NCBI GenBank assembly: GCA_041695325.1
Contig: JBGFRC010000051.1
Span: 1 to 17,498 of the forward strand
Length of the DNA: 17,498 bases
Origin: SURF-13 sp041695325
GTDB lineage: Bacteria; Pseudomonadota; Gammaproteobacteria; SURF-13
Reading direction: 5' to 3'
How positions within the stretch are numbered: the stretch's first letter is position 1; the number at the start of each line of letters is the position of its first letter. Below the pieces are notes generated by a model that worked only from the letters and a program-made list of their open reading frames with translations, had not been told where the DNA came from and ran no database searches. The translations under genes were made by a program, and so were the position numbers. This document shows, in pieces, positions 1 through 8,369 of the stretch.

Positions 1-149
1 AGGACGAGCGCCTGCGCGAATTGCCGCCCACGGCTGACTCCACCCACCCTTATCTGGTGGGCGCTTACCTGCGCGACGGCCAGTACTGGCGTGTATACAG
101 CACGCACCGTCTGGCGCAGAACCCGCTTTTTTTGCAGGCCGCCGTATGA
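1..149 (+). CDS. pilI: CheW-like adaptor PilI, C-terminal end (partial)
   Basis: Only the last 48 residues are in the window, read in the frame starting at base 3 and ending at TGA 147-149. The tail contains YLVGAYLRDGQYWRVYSTHR and ends LQAAV. This fits the end of a CheW-fold domain: a strand holding G-x-Y, the W-x-V-Y/F strand, then a short helix. PilI couples the receptor PilJ to the kinase ChpA in the cytoplasm. The assignment rests mainly on position, because in the Pil-Chp cluster pilI directly precedes pilJ; the visible sequence alone would only say CheW-like. The 3' end of the gene forms one arm of a terminator-like hairpin. The 5' end is outside the window, so length and start cannot be judged. 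Confidence 0.72.
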   Translation, partial: DERLRELPPTADSTHPYLVGAYLRDGQYWRVYSTHRLAQNPLFLQAAV

Positions 150-161
150 CGGCCTGTTTTT
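135..161 (+). terminator. Terminator-like hairpin at the pilI stop
   Basis: CAGGCCG (135-141) pairs with CGGCCTG (150-156) around an 8-nt loop, followed at once by TTTTT (157-161). This is the form of an intrinsic terminator. The hairpin includes the pilI stop codon (147-149), and pilJ starts only 29 nt after the T run, so it would attenuate rather than end the operon if it works. A competing shorter stem GCCGT/ACGGC (141-145/149-153) is possible. The structure is seen in the sequence; function is inferred. Confidence 0.55.
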
Positions 162-177
162 AAATTCGACACAGGTT

Positions 178-183
178 GAGGAG
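178..183 (+). promoter_or_regulatory. Ribosome binding site of pilJ
   Basis: GAGGAG lies 6 nt before the ATG at 190. It fixes the pilJ start here rather than at the in-frame ATG at 91, which has no such site and would place the start inside pilI. Confidence 0.8.
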
Positions 184-189
184 CTGGCT

Positions 190-2235
190 ATGAAACTATC
201 GTTCAACGCAGGAAAACTTCCCAAAACCCAGAACAAGGCGCTGGTCTTGTTCGGCGCGCTGCTGTTGATCAGCTTGATTGGATTCGCCGCGATTTTCATT
301 TACACCGCGCAGCAAAACGCGCAAATCACGCGCTACCTCGGCATTACCTCCGATTTGCGCCTCTACTCGCAGATGATGACAGGTAACGCCACCGCGGCAG
401 TGGCTTCGTTCACCGGCGCCGGTTTCGCGGAGCTCAAGTTCTCGCGCGACGAGTTTGCCAAGTCGCTGGCTCTGTTGCAGAAGGGCGATCCCGCCACCGG
501 CCTCAAGCCCTCGCCCAGGGAGGCGGCCAAGGAGCTGCAGGAGTTGGATGCGAACTGGCAAGGTTTCCGCTTCTCGATTGACGAAATGGTGGCCGAAGAA
601 GAGCTGTTCGTGACCATCGGCGAGTTCCTCGACATCGTCAACCAGGCCGGGCCGGTATTCACCGCCGACACGGAACAGGTGGTCAGGATGCTGGCGAACA
701 ACGGCGCCCCCACCTCGGATATTCTGCGCGCCAGCGATCAGATGCGCTTGAGCCACAGCATACTCAACCACATGAACCAGTTGTTCCTGGTGAGCAAGAG
801 CTCCACCGAGGCGGCGCAGGCTATTGAACAGATCATCAGCGAGGTGGATACGTTCAAGCGTACGCTCGATGCCATGCAAGGCAAGGGGGACGGCGGCGTG
901 AACGTCAACCCGGTGAGCGACCCCGCGATACTTTTGAAGCTCGGCGAGACAGGCACCCTGTTCCAGGCCATCACGCGCCTTAATGATTACATCCAGGAGA
1001 AATTCGGCGAGGTGTACCGCGTGAAGGATGACGCCCAGGTGATCTTCGTCAACGGCCAGGCCCTGCTGTCCGCGGCCGAAGACCTGGGCGCGGCTTATCA
1101 ACGCGTGCAGGAGGAACTGCGCAGACTGGATTTACTGGGCTACGCAGTGGGCGTGCTGGCGCTGCTGTGCATGATTCAGATAGGTTATCTCACGCACCGC
1201 GCTGCCGCGGAGCGCGCGGCCATGGCGGAAGCGCAGAACCGCAAAAACCAGGACGCCATTCTCACCCTGCTCGATGAGATGGCCGGTCTGCAGGACGGCG
1301 ACCTCAGCGTCAGGGCGACCGTGACCGAGGCCTTCACCGGCGCCATTGCGGACGCGGTGAACTCCGCCATAGATTCATTGCGCAACCTGGTGCGCGGTAT
1401 CAACGACACCACCGTGCAGGTGGCGAGCGCGGCGCAGGAAACCCAGACCACCGCCATGCACCTGTCCGAGGCGAGCAATGAACAGGCGGCGCGCGTGGCC
1501 GAGGCCAGCGCGGCGGTCAATGAAATGGCGGTTTCGATTCAGGAGGTGGCGGCCAATGCCGGCGAATCGGCCCAGGTGGCGCAGAACTCGGTGCAGATCG
1601 CCAATCAAGGCGCGCAGGCGGTGCAGGACACCCTCCAGGGCATGGACCGCATCCGCGAGCAAATCCAGGAGACCTCGAAGCGCATCAAGCGCCTCGGCGA
1701 AAGCTCGCAGGAGATAGGCGAAATCGTGGAGCTGATCAGCGACATCGCCGACCAGACCAACATACTGGCGCTGAACGCCGCCATCCAGGCTGCCATGGCG
1801 GGCGAGGCGGGACGCGGCTTCGCGGTAGTGGCCGACGAAGTGCAGCGCCTCGCGGAACGCTCCGCCAACGCCACCAAGCAGATTGACGCCCTGGTGAAAA
1901 CCATTCAGGGCGACACCAGCGAGGCCATCAGCGCCATGGAGCAGAGCACCGGCAACGTGGTGGCGGGCGCGAAGATCGCGCACAACGCCGACGCGGCGCT
2001 GAAGGAGATTGAAAGGGTGTCCAATCACCTGGCCGAGCTGGTGCAGAGCATCTCGCACGCCGCGCGTCAGCAGTCCGCCGCCGCGGCCAATATCTCCGAC
2101 ACCATGAACGTGGTGCGCGAGATCGCGATGCAAACCTCGGTGGGTACCACCGAAGCCGCTACCTCGGTCGGTAATCTCGCCGATCTTGCCAATGAGCTGC
2201 GCAAGTCGGTGGCGGGCTTCAAGCTGCCGGCCTGA
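190..2235 (+). CDS. pilJ: Type IV pilus methyl-accepting chemoreceptor PilJ
   Basis: A 681-residue inner-membrane chemoreceptor, close to the roughly 680 residues of known PilJ proteins. It senses pilus or surface state and controls ChpA. A short basic N-terminus is followed by TM1 (about residues 17-40), a periplasmic helical PilJ-type sensor region (about 41-313), TM2 (about 314-337), a HAMP-like stretch (about 340-400) and a long coiled-coil signalling domain. The hairpin tip lies at about 515-558 with DQTNILALNAAIQAAMAGEA then GRGFAVVADEVQRLAERS, the highly conserved kinase-contact region. Many E/Q pairs along the coiled coil are possible methylation sites for PilK and ChpB. There is no C-terminal NWETF-type tether; the protein ends SVAGFKLPA. 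The start was chosen at 190 on the GAGGAG site. It follows pilI by 40 nt with a terminator-like hairpin between, and precedes pilK by 24 nt. Confidence 0.95.
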   Translation: MKLSFNAGKLPKTQNKALVLFGALLLISLIGFAAIFIYTAQQNAQITRYLGITSDLRLYSQMMTGNATAAVASFTGAGFAELKFSRDEFAKSLALLQKGDPATGLKPSPREAAKELQELDANWQGFRFSIDEMVAEEELFVTIGEFLDIVNQAGPVFTADTEQVVRMLANNGAPTSDILRASDQMRLSHSILNHMNQLFLVSKSSTEAAQAIEQIISEVDTFKRTLDAMQGKGDGGVNVNPVSDPAILLKLGETGTLFQAITRLNDYIQEKFGEVYRVKDDAQVIFVNGQALLSAAEDLGAAYQRVQEELRRLDLLGYAVGVLALLCMIQIGYLTHRAAAERAAMAEAQNRKNQDAILTLLDEMAGLQDGDLSVRATVTEAFTGAIADAVNSAIDSLRNLVRGINDTTVQVASAAQETQTTAMHLSEASNEQAARVAEASAAVNEMAVSIQEVAANAGESAQVAQNSVQIANQGAQAVQDTLQGMDRIREQIQETSKRIKRLGESSQEIGEIVELISDIADQTNILALNAAIQAAMAGEAGRGFAVVADEVQRLAERSANATKQIDALVKTIQGDTSEAISAMEQSTGNVVAGAKIAHNADAALKEIERVSNHLAELVQSISHAARQQSAAAANISDTMNVVREIAMQTSVGTTEAATSVGNLADLANELRKSVAGFKLPA

Positions 2236-2259
2236 GACGGCCGCCGTTGAGGATGCTCA

Positions 2260-3174
2260 ATGAGCGCAGCGCCCCAGCATGTGCCCCGGCACGCGTCCTC
2301 CGCCATGGAGGACGCGGAGTTCACGCGCTGGGCGGATCTGCTCAGGGAGCGTCTGGGGTTAAGCCTCGCTCCGGCGCGTAAATCCTTTCTGGTGACCAAT
2401 CTGCGCTTGCGCATGCGCGAGATCGGCTGCCGGGACTTCGCGGACTATTACGATTATCTCAACGCGGGCGCCCATGGCGCGGCGGAATGGGCGGTGCTGA
2501 TAGACCGCCTTACGGTGCACGAGACGCGCTTCTTCCGCGACACCCAAACCCTGGAATGGCTGGCGCGCGAATTCCTGCCGCGCTGCACGCAGGCGCAGAC
2601 CGGCGCGCTCACGCTTAACGCCTGGAGCGCGGGCTGCGCCACGGGCGAGGAAGCCTATAGCCTGGCCATCGTGCTGGATCAGTTCCTCGCCGGGAGAGGA
2701 GGCGAATACTATTTCGGCGTCAGCGCCAGCGACGTGAGCCTGGCGGCGCTCGCCGCCGGGCGCAGCGGCATTTACAGCGCGCGCTGCCTGAAGGATGTGC
2801 CGGCGGAATTGCTCGCGCGCTACTTTACCCTACTCGACAACGGCCGGTATCAGGTGAACGCTCGGTTGCGCGAGCGGGTGTGTTTCTCGCAACTCAACTT
2901 GGCCGAAATGACGGCGGCGGACAAGGCGCTGATGAGCGGGATGGACATTATTTTCTGCCAGAACGTGCTGATCTATTTCGAGCAGGAGCGCCGCCACGCC
3001 ATTCTGGACCATCTGGCGCAGTGCCTCAAGCCCGGCGGCGTGCTGGTGCTCGGCGCCGGCGAGGTGTTGCGCTGGAACCATTCTGAGATGCAACGGGTGA
3101 ACAATCAACAGTGTTTGATCTATCGTCAAACAGCTTGGGTTCAAGGAATGAACGCGGGTGAGGGGGTGCGTTGA
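2260..3174 (+). CDS. pilK: CheR-type receptor methyltransferase PilK
   Basis: A 304-residue S-adenosylmethionine-dependent glutamate methyltransferase, predicted to methylate PilJ. The N-terminal helical CheR domain (about 18-85) leads into TVHETRFFRD (85-94), a hallmark of CheR. The SAM-binding Rossmann fold begins with WSAGCATGEEAYS (122-134). ASDVS (156-160) is the acidic ribose-binding strand end, and CQNVLIYF (233-240) corresponds to the CRNV-x-IYF motif of CheR, with Q in place of the usual R. The start ATG has a TTGAGGA site 7 nt upstream. It sits 24 nt after pilJ and its TGA overlaps the chpA ATG by one base. The order after pilJ makes PilK the right name rather than a generic CheR. 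Confidence 0.92.
   Translation: MSAAPQHVPRHASSAMEDAEFTRWADLLRERLGLSLAPARKSFLVTNLRLRMREIGCRDFADYYDYLNAGAHGAAEWAVLIDRLTVHETRFFRDTQTLEWLAREFLPRCTQAQTGALTLNAWSAGCATGEEAYSLAIVLDQFLAGRGGEYYFGVSASDVSLAALAAGRSGIYSARCLKDVPAELLARYFTLLDNGRYQVNARLRERVCFSQLNLAEMTAADKALMSGMDIIFCQNVLIYFEQERRHAILDHLAQCLKPGGVLVLGAGEVLRWNHSEMQRVNNQQCLIYRQTAWVQGMNAGEGVR
3160..3166 (+). promoter_or_regulatory. Ribosome binding site of chpA
   Basis: GAGGGGG lies 7 nt before the ATG at 3174, inside the last codons of pilK. It supports ATG 3174 over the TTG at 3171 as the start of chpA. Confidence 0.7.
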
Positions 3175-6100
3175 TGGCCACGCCGCGCCCCGTGGAATAC
3201 AGCGCGCTGAACTGGGTCAAGTCGGAGATAGACGAAACCCTGAAGCAGGCGCGTCACGCCCTGGAGGCCTATGTTGAGAATCCCCAGGATGAGACGCAGA
3301 TGCGCTTCTGCGCAGCCTACCTGCACCAGGTGCACGGCACGCTGCGCATGATCGAACTGACCGGCGCAGCGCTGCTGGCCGAGGAGATGGAGGGCGTCTC
3401 GCGCGGCCTGCTCAATAACGAGATCGCGCGCAAGGAGGACGCGTACGAAACGTTGATGCGCGCCATCCTGCAACTGCCGGATTACCTGGAGCGAGTGCAG
3501 GGCGCGCAGCGCGATACGCCCGCCCTGGTGCTGCCGTTGCTGAATAATTTGCGTGAATTGCGCGGCGTGGCGCAGATTGCGCCGAGCAGCCTGTTCAGTC
3601 CCAGCCTCACGGTCAGCGCGCCGCGCGCGCAGGCCGTTTCCGAGATGCAGCTCGACATCCGCATGCGCGCGCGCAAGCTGCGCACCGCGTATCAACGCGC
3701 CCTGGTGGAGTTGCACCGTGATCCGCGGGCCGCAGGTGCATTGCAGAAGCTGGCCGAAACCCTGGGCGAGCTGGAGCAGGCCGCGCAACTGGATGATGCG
3801 CGCCGGTTGTGGTGGGTGGCGGGAGGTTTGATCGAGGCGCTGGCGAGCCAAGGGCTGGAGCAGGACAAGGGCGTCAAGTTGCTGCTGGGCCAGATTGATC
3901 GCGAGATCAAACGTTTGGTGGATCAGGGCGAGCAGGATTTCGCCGCAGGCGTGTCTGCCGATCTTGTCAAGGAATTGCTTTATTGCGTGGCACGCGCCGA
4001 GTCGGCCGGGCCGCGCGTCTCCGAGCTCAGACGGGCGTTCCAGCTCGATGCGCTGCTGCCGCAGGAAGGCACGGCGGAACCCGGTTTGGGCGGTTTCAAC
4101 CAGGAGGTGATGCGCAGCGTAGCGGCCGTGCTGCATGAAGACCTGGAGCGCATCAAGGAAGGATTGGATGTCTTCGCGCGCAGCGAGCAGCGCAACGTGG
4201 CGAGCCTGCAACCCCTGACGGTCAATCTGCGTCAGGTCGCGGACACCCTCAACATGCTGGGCCTCTCCGCCCTCGCGGGAGGGATGCGCGAACAATTGAC
4301 CGTGATCGAAGGCGCGCTGCAAGGTAAGCTTACGCTCGACAATGAGCATCTGATGCGCATCGCCATGGCCCTGCTGGGCGCCGGCGCGGCGGTGGAGGAG
4401 GCATGCAGTCATCCGCAGTTGTTGCAGCCGGGCGCCGAGCCGGTCGCAGAGGCTTACCCGCAGGTGCTGAACCTGGCGGTGCGCGAGGCCAAGACCGATC
4501 TGGCGCGCGTCAAGGAAGCCATCACGGCGTTTGCTGCCGATACCGCGCGGCCGGAATTGCTCTCCGGCGTGCCGCAGTGGCTGGCGCAGGTGACGGGCGG
4601 ACTGACCATGCTGCAGCTTGAGCGCGCCGCGGAACTGCTTGGCGCCTGCGGCCACTACATCGCGCAGTATTTCATAGCGCAGAAACTTGTTCCCGACCGG
4701 CCTGCCCTGGAGACGCTCGCCGACCTGATTTCCGCCATCGAGTATTATCTGGAAGGGGTGGCGGAGCGGCGGGAAGACACTGAAGCCGCGCTGGGTCTGG
4801 CCCAGGCCAGCTTGCGCGCCTTGCCGCAGCCCACCGCCGCGCCGCCGCCTTCGCTTGCCGCGCAAACGGCTACAGCCGCAGAGGCGGTCGAGCCCGTTCC
4901 TCCGCCGGAGGAGGCGAAGCCGCAAGAGGTAGACAGCGAAATCGTCGGGGTGTTTATCGAAGAGGCGCAGGAAGAGATCGCCTCTATCGCCAGGCAGTTC
5001 CCGCTGTGGCAGGCCAAGCCCGAAGATCAGGACGCGCTGCGCACCGTGCGCCGCTCATTCCACACCTTGAAGGGCAGCGGCCGTCTGGTGGGCGCGCGCG
5101 ATCTGGGCGAGTTCGCCTGGGCGCTGGAGGACATGCTGAACCGCGTGCTGGGCGGCACCATCGCGGCCTCGGCCCAGGTATTCGCCGTAGTGGAACAGGC
5201 CTGCGCGCTGTTGCCACAACTGCTGGCGCAGTTTCAGGGCGGGCCGCTTCCGGCAGGCGATGTGGCAGGGGTGATGCAACGCGCCGGGCTGTTGAGTCAG
5301 GGCCAGACGCCCGCGGCAACACCGCCCCTCGCAGCCGCGCCGCCGGTCTTCTCTCACGAGATGGAGGCAGTTGAGCCGGACGGCGGCGGGCAGGAGGTCA
5401 TCGAAGCCGCCGGTACCGCATCGCCCGCATCCCGGGCGCAGGCACCGGTTGCCGAAGCGGCCTCTCCGGCGGCGATGGATCCAGTGCTGCTGGAGATATT
5501 CAGCGCCGAGGCGAGCGGCCATCTGCAGGCTCTGGAGGAGTTTATCGTCCGCTGCCGCAGTAACGCCACCCCGGACGAGCCTGTCCCCGTGAAGGCGGGG
5601 AATCCGGGGCGGGGTGAAACCTGCCGGGTGACGGAACCGCTGGTGCGCACCCTCCATACCCTGCACGGCAGCGCCAGCATGGCGGATATCAAGGAAATCG
5701 CCAAACTGAGCGCGGCGCTGGAACAGTACCTCAAGCAGTTGAATCTGAACGCGACCCCGGTGAGCGGCGCGGTGCTGGAGGTGATTGAACAAGGCGCGCG
5801 CCGGCTGCAGGAAATGGTGAAGGCGCTCTCCAGCGGCGCCACGCTGCGCGACGACGAGGCACTCATCGCGCGCATCAACGCGCTGTGTGAAGAAAGCCTC
5901 CCGATGCCGCCGGCGGCGCCCGTGCAGGCGGAGGCTGCGGAACGGGCCGCGCCGCAAGAAACGGATAGAGAACTGCTGGAAATCTTCCTGGAGGAGGCGC
6001 GCGAGATATTGGAGGCGAGCGAGACCGCCCTGCAACGCTGGATCAGGGAAGGAGGCAAGGAGCTGCTGGCGGAATTGCAGCGCGAGATGCACACCCTCAA

Positions 6101-8369
6101 GGGCGGCGCGCGCCTGGCCGGCGTAAACGCGATAGGCGATCTCACCCATAGTCTGGAATCGCTGATGACCGCCATCGTGGAAGAACGCATTCCCGTCCCG
6201 GTGAACCTGCCGGAGATGATGCAGCGCACCCATGACCGCCTGCTGCACATGCTGGAACAATTGCACGCCGGCCAGCCGGCGCAACCCGCCGCGGAGCTGG
6301 CGGCTGATATCGAGGAGTTGCTGGAGCAGCGCGCGGACGCCGTCGCTGTTCCGCCGGCCGGCGGGGAACCGGCGGCGGAAGGCGCCGTGGGCACGGAAAC
6401 GGGAACAGTGTTGCCATTCGAGGCGGCAGCCGATACGGCGCCGACGGCGCAGGCCATGCCGCTGACGTCTGTGGAGCCAGAGCCGGAGCCCGCATTGCCG
6501 GGCGAGCGCCGCGCCGGGCAGCGCGCCCAATACGAACAGGTGCGCGTGCGCGCCGACCTGGTGGACAGCTTGGTGAATCTGGCCGCCGAGGTGAGCATCG
6601 CGCGCTCGCGCATCGAGCAGCAGGTGGGCGCCTATAAATTCAACCTGGGCGAGATGGATCGCACCGTCGAGCGCCTGCGCGACCAGTTGCGCAGGCTGGA
6701 AATCGAAACCGAGGCGCAGATTGTATCGCGCCGGGCGGAGGCCGCCGCACGCGGCCTGGAAGAATTCGATCCGCTGGAGTTCGACCGCTATACCCACATG
6801 CAGCAGTTATCACGCAGCCTGATGGAAAGCGTGAACGACATCACCAACCTGCAAGTCTCGCTGCAAGGCGTGACGCGCGAGGCGGAAACCCTGCTGCTGC
6901 AGCAGGCGCGCGTCAACACCGATCTGCAGGAAGGGCTGATGCGCACGCGCATGGTGCAGTTCTCGGTGGTGTTGCCGCGCATGCGCCGCGTGGTGCGGCA
7001 CACCGCGCAAGAGCTGGGTAAACGGGTGGAGCTGAACGTGGCCGGCGTGGAGGGCGAAATGGACCGCACCGTGCTGGATCGCGTGGTACCGAGCCTGGAG
7101 CATATGCTGCGCAACGCCGTGGATCACGGCATTGAATCCGTCTCCGTGCGCGCCGCCGCGGGCAAACCGGAGACGGGCTCAATCACACTGGAGGTGAGCC
7201 GTGAAGGTTCGGAGATCGTGATCACAGTGCGCGACGACGGCGCCGGCGTTGATCTCAACGCCGTTCGGCGCAAGGCCGAGCAGCGCGGGCTGTTGAAGGC
7301 GGGTACCTCCGTGGCGGATCAGCATGTGCTGCAATTTATTCTGGAGGCCGGGTTCAGCACCGCGAGCGAGATCACGCAAATCTCCGGACGCGGCGTGGGA
7401 ATGGACGTGGTGAGCAATCAGGTCAAGCAACTGGGCGGGACCCTGCAGATCAGCTCCAACCCCGGGCAAGGCACCACCTTTGTGATACGGCTGCCGTTTA
7501 CCTTGTCGGTGAATCGCGCGCTGCTGGTGCAGGCTGGTGAGAATCTCTATGCCTTGCCGCTCACCAGCGTGCAACGCGTCATGCGCATGACGCATGAAGA
7601 GCTGGAAACGCTGTACGCGAATTCCAATCCCCAATACACACTGGACGGGCAGATTTATCAGTTGCTGCATCTCGGCGCCACGCACGGCAACGCGCTAGCG
7701 CTGTTGCCGGGCAAGGGCAGGCATGCGCCGGTGCTGCTGGCGCGCTCCGGCGATGATGGCGTGGCGATGCAGGTGGACAGCCTGCTCGGCAGCCGTGAAA
7801 TCGTGGTCAAATCGCTGGGGCCGCAGATCGGCAGCGTAAAAGACGTGGCCGGCGCCACTATCATGGGTGACGGCCGCGTGGTACTGATTCTGGATATTCC
7901 CGCCTTGATCCGCCTGCGGGCCGGGCTTGCCGCGCCCGCGCTGGAGAGGGAACAGGCCGGGGCAGAGCTTAGGACACTGGCAAGCAATCTGCCCCTGGTG
8001 CTGGTGGTGGATGACTCCATCACCGTGCGCAAGGTGACCACGCGCCTGCTGGAGCGGCATGAAATGCGGGTGCTGACCGCGAAGGACGGCGTGGATGCGC
8101 TCGCGGTGCTGCAACAGCAGATTCCCGACGTCATGCTGCTCGACATCGAAATGCCGCGCATGGACGGTTACGAGCTGGCCGCACAGGTGCGCAACGATGC
8201 GCGCCTGCGCCACATCCCGATGATCATGATTACCTCGCGCAGCGGCGAAAAACACCGCGAGCGCGCCATACAGTTCGGCGTGAACCGCTATCTCGGCAAG
8301 CCTTACAAAGAGGCGGAGCTGGTGGAAAACATCCGGTCGCTGTTGCCGCAGAACAGGACCTTGCACTGA
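3174..8369 (+). CDS. chpA: Hybrid chemosensory histidine kinase ChpA
   Basis: A 1731-residue CheA-like kinase that would autophosphorylate and pass phosphate to PilG/PilH-type regulators to control pilus extension and retraction. Residues 1-530 hold four helical Hpt-like modules whose phospho-site position is H51, W213, R353 and A471, so only the first could be active. Three canonical Hpt domains follow, separated by Ala/Pro linkers: H630 in FHTLKGSGRL, H828 in LHTLHGSASM, and H973 in MHTLKGGARL. Next come a P3-like dimerisation region (about 1118-1265) and an ATPase domain (about 1290-1441) with HMLRNAVDHGIE (1310-1321), DDGAGVD (1354-1360), GRGVGMDVV (1405-1413) and GQGTTFVIRLP (1431-1441). 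A CheW-like domain (about 1443-1590) and a C-terminal receiver (about 1607-1726) complete it; the receiver keeps D1613, D1614, phospho-acceptor D1657, T1687 and K1709. It is clearly shorter than the roughly 2470-residue Pseudomonas aeruginosa ChpA. It overlaps pilK and chpB by one base each. Confidence 0.95.
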   Translation: MATPRPVEYSALNWVKSEIDETLKQARHALEAYVENPQDETQMRFCAAYLHQVHGTLRMIELTGAALLAEEMEGVSRGLLNNEIARKEDAYETLMRAILQLPDYLERVQGAQRDTPALVLPLLNNLRELRGVAQIAPSSLFSPSLTVSAPRAQAVSEMQLDIRMRARKLRTAYQRALVELHRDPRAAGALQKLAETLGELEQAAQLDDARRLWWVAGGLIEALASQGLEQDKGVKLLLGQIDREIKRLVDQGEQDFAAGVSADLVKELLYCVARAESAGPRVSELRRAFQLDALLPQEGTAEPGLGGFNQEVMRSVAAVLHEDLERIKEGLDVFARSEQRNVASLQPLTVNLRQVADTLNMLGLSALAGGMREQLTVIEGALQGKLTLDNEHLMRIAMALLGAGAAVEEACSHPQLLQPGAEPVAEAYPQVLNLAVREAKTDLARVKEAITAFAADTARPELLSGVPQWLAQVTGGLTMLQLERAAELLGACGHYIAQYFIAQKLVPDRPALETLADLISAIEYYLEGVAERREDTEAALGLAQASLRALPQPTAAPPPSLAAQTATAAEAVEPVPPPEEAKPQEVDSEIVGVFIEEAQEEIASIARQFPLWQAKPEDQDALRTVRRSFHTLKGSGRLVGARDLGEFAWALEDMLNRVLGGTIAASAQVFAVVEQACALLPQLLAQFQGGPLPAGDVAGVMQRAGLLSQGQTPAATPPLAAAPPVFSHEMEAVEPDGGGQEVIEAAGTASPASRAQAPVAEAASPAAMDPVLLEIFSAEASGHLQALEEFIVRCRSNATPDEPVPVKAGNPGRGETCRVTEPLVRTLHTLHGSASMADIKEIAKLSAALEQYLKQLNLNATPVSGAVLEVIEQGARRLQEMVKALSSGATLRDDEALIARINALCEESLPMPPAAPVQAEAAERAAPQETDRELLEIFLEEAREILEASETALQRWIREGGKELLAELQREMHTLKGGARLAGVNAIGDLTHSLESLMTAIVEERIPVPVNLPEMMQRTHDRLLHMLEQLHAGQPAQPAAELAADIEELLEQRADAVAVPPAGGEPAAEGAVGTETGTVLPFEAAADTAPTAQAMPLTSVEPEPEPALPGERRAGQRAQYEQVRVRADLVDSLVNLAAEVSIARSRIEQQVGAYKFNLGEMDRTVERLRDQLRRLEIETEAQIVSRRAEAAARGLEEFDPLEFDRYTHMQQLSRSLMESVNDITNLQVSLQGVTREAETLLLQQARVNTDLQEGLMRTRMVQFSVVLPRMRRVVRHTAQELGKRVELNVAGVEGEMDRTVLDRVVPSLEHMLRNAVDHGIESVSVRAAAGKPETGSITLEVSREGSEIVITVRDDGAGVDLNAVRRKAEQRGLLKAGTSVADQHVLQFILEAGFSTASEITQISGRGVGMDVVSNQVKQLGGTLQISSNPGQGTTFVIRLPFTLSVNRALLVQAGENLYALPLTSVQRVMRMTHEELETLYANSNPQYTLDGQIYQLLHLGATHGNALALLPGKGRHAPVLLARSGDDGVAMQVDSLLGSREIVVKSLGPQIGSVKDVAGATIMGDGRVVLILDIPALIRLRAGLAAPALEREQAGAELRTLASNLPLVLVVDDSITVRKVTTRLLERHEMRVLTAKDGVDALAVLQQQIPDVMLLDIEMPRMDGYELAAQVRNDARLRHIPMIMITSRSGEKHRERAIQFGVNRYLGKPYKEAELVENIRSLLPQNRTLH
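5581..5609 (+). repeat. REP-like palindromic segment inside chpA
   Basis: CCCCG (5585-5589) and CGGGG (5596-5600) form an inverted repeat around TGAAGG, followed by AATCC and GGGG. This resembles, from memory, a dispersed bacterial palindrome of the type CCCGCGAAGGCGGGAATCC. It is read in frame as part of a Pro/Gly/Lys-rich segment (about residues 803-812) upstream of phospho-site H828. The similarity is by eye only, and a chance GC-rich match is possible. Confidence 0.4.

Noticed and set aside
91..189. In-frame ATG at 91 giving a 33-residue longer PilJ
   Set aside because: It lies inside pilI and across the hairpin, has no ribosome binding site, and the extra residues do not resemble a PilJ start. 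ATG 190 has GAGGAG and gives the usual length.
3141..6797. Long - strand open frames opposite chpA (for example 3141-4925 and 5055-6797)
   Set aside because: Their composition is Q, R, H and L rich with no recognisable motif. They are antisense shadows of a high-GC coding region that has full kinase domains on the + strand.
7976..8369. C-terminal receiver of ChpA as a separate CheY gene
   Set aside because: The frame is continuous from the CheW-like domain into the receiver with no stop or ribosome binding site between. A fused receiver is normal for ChpA.
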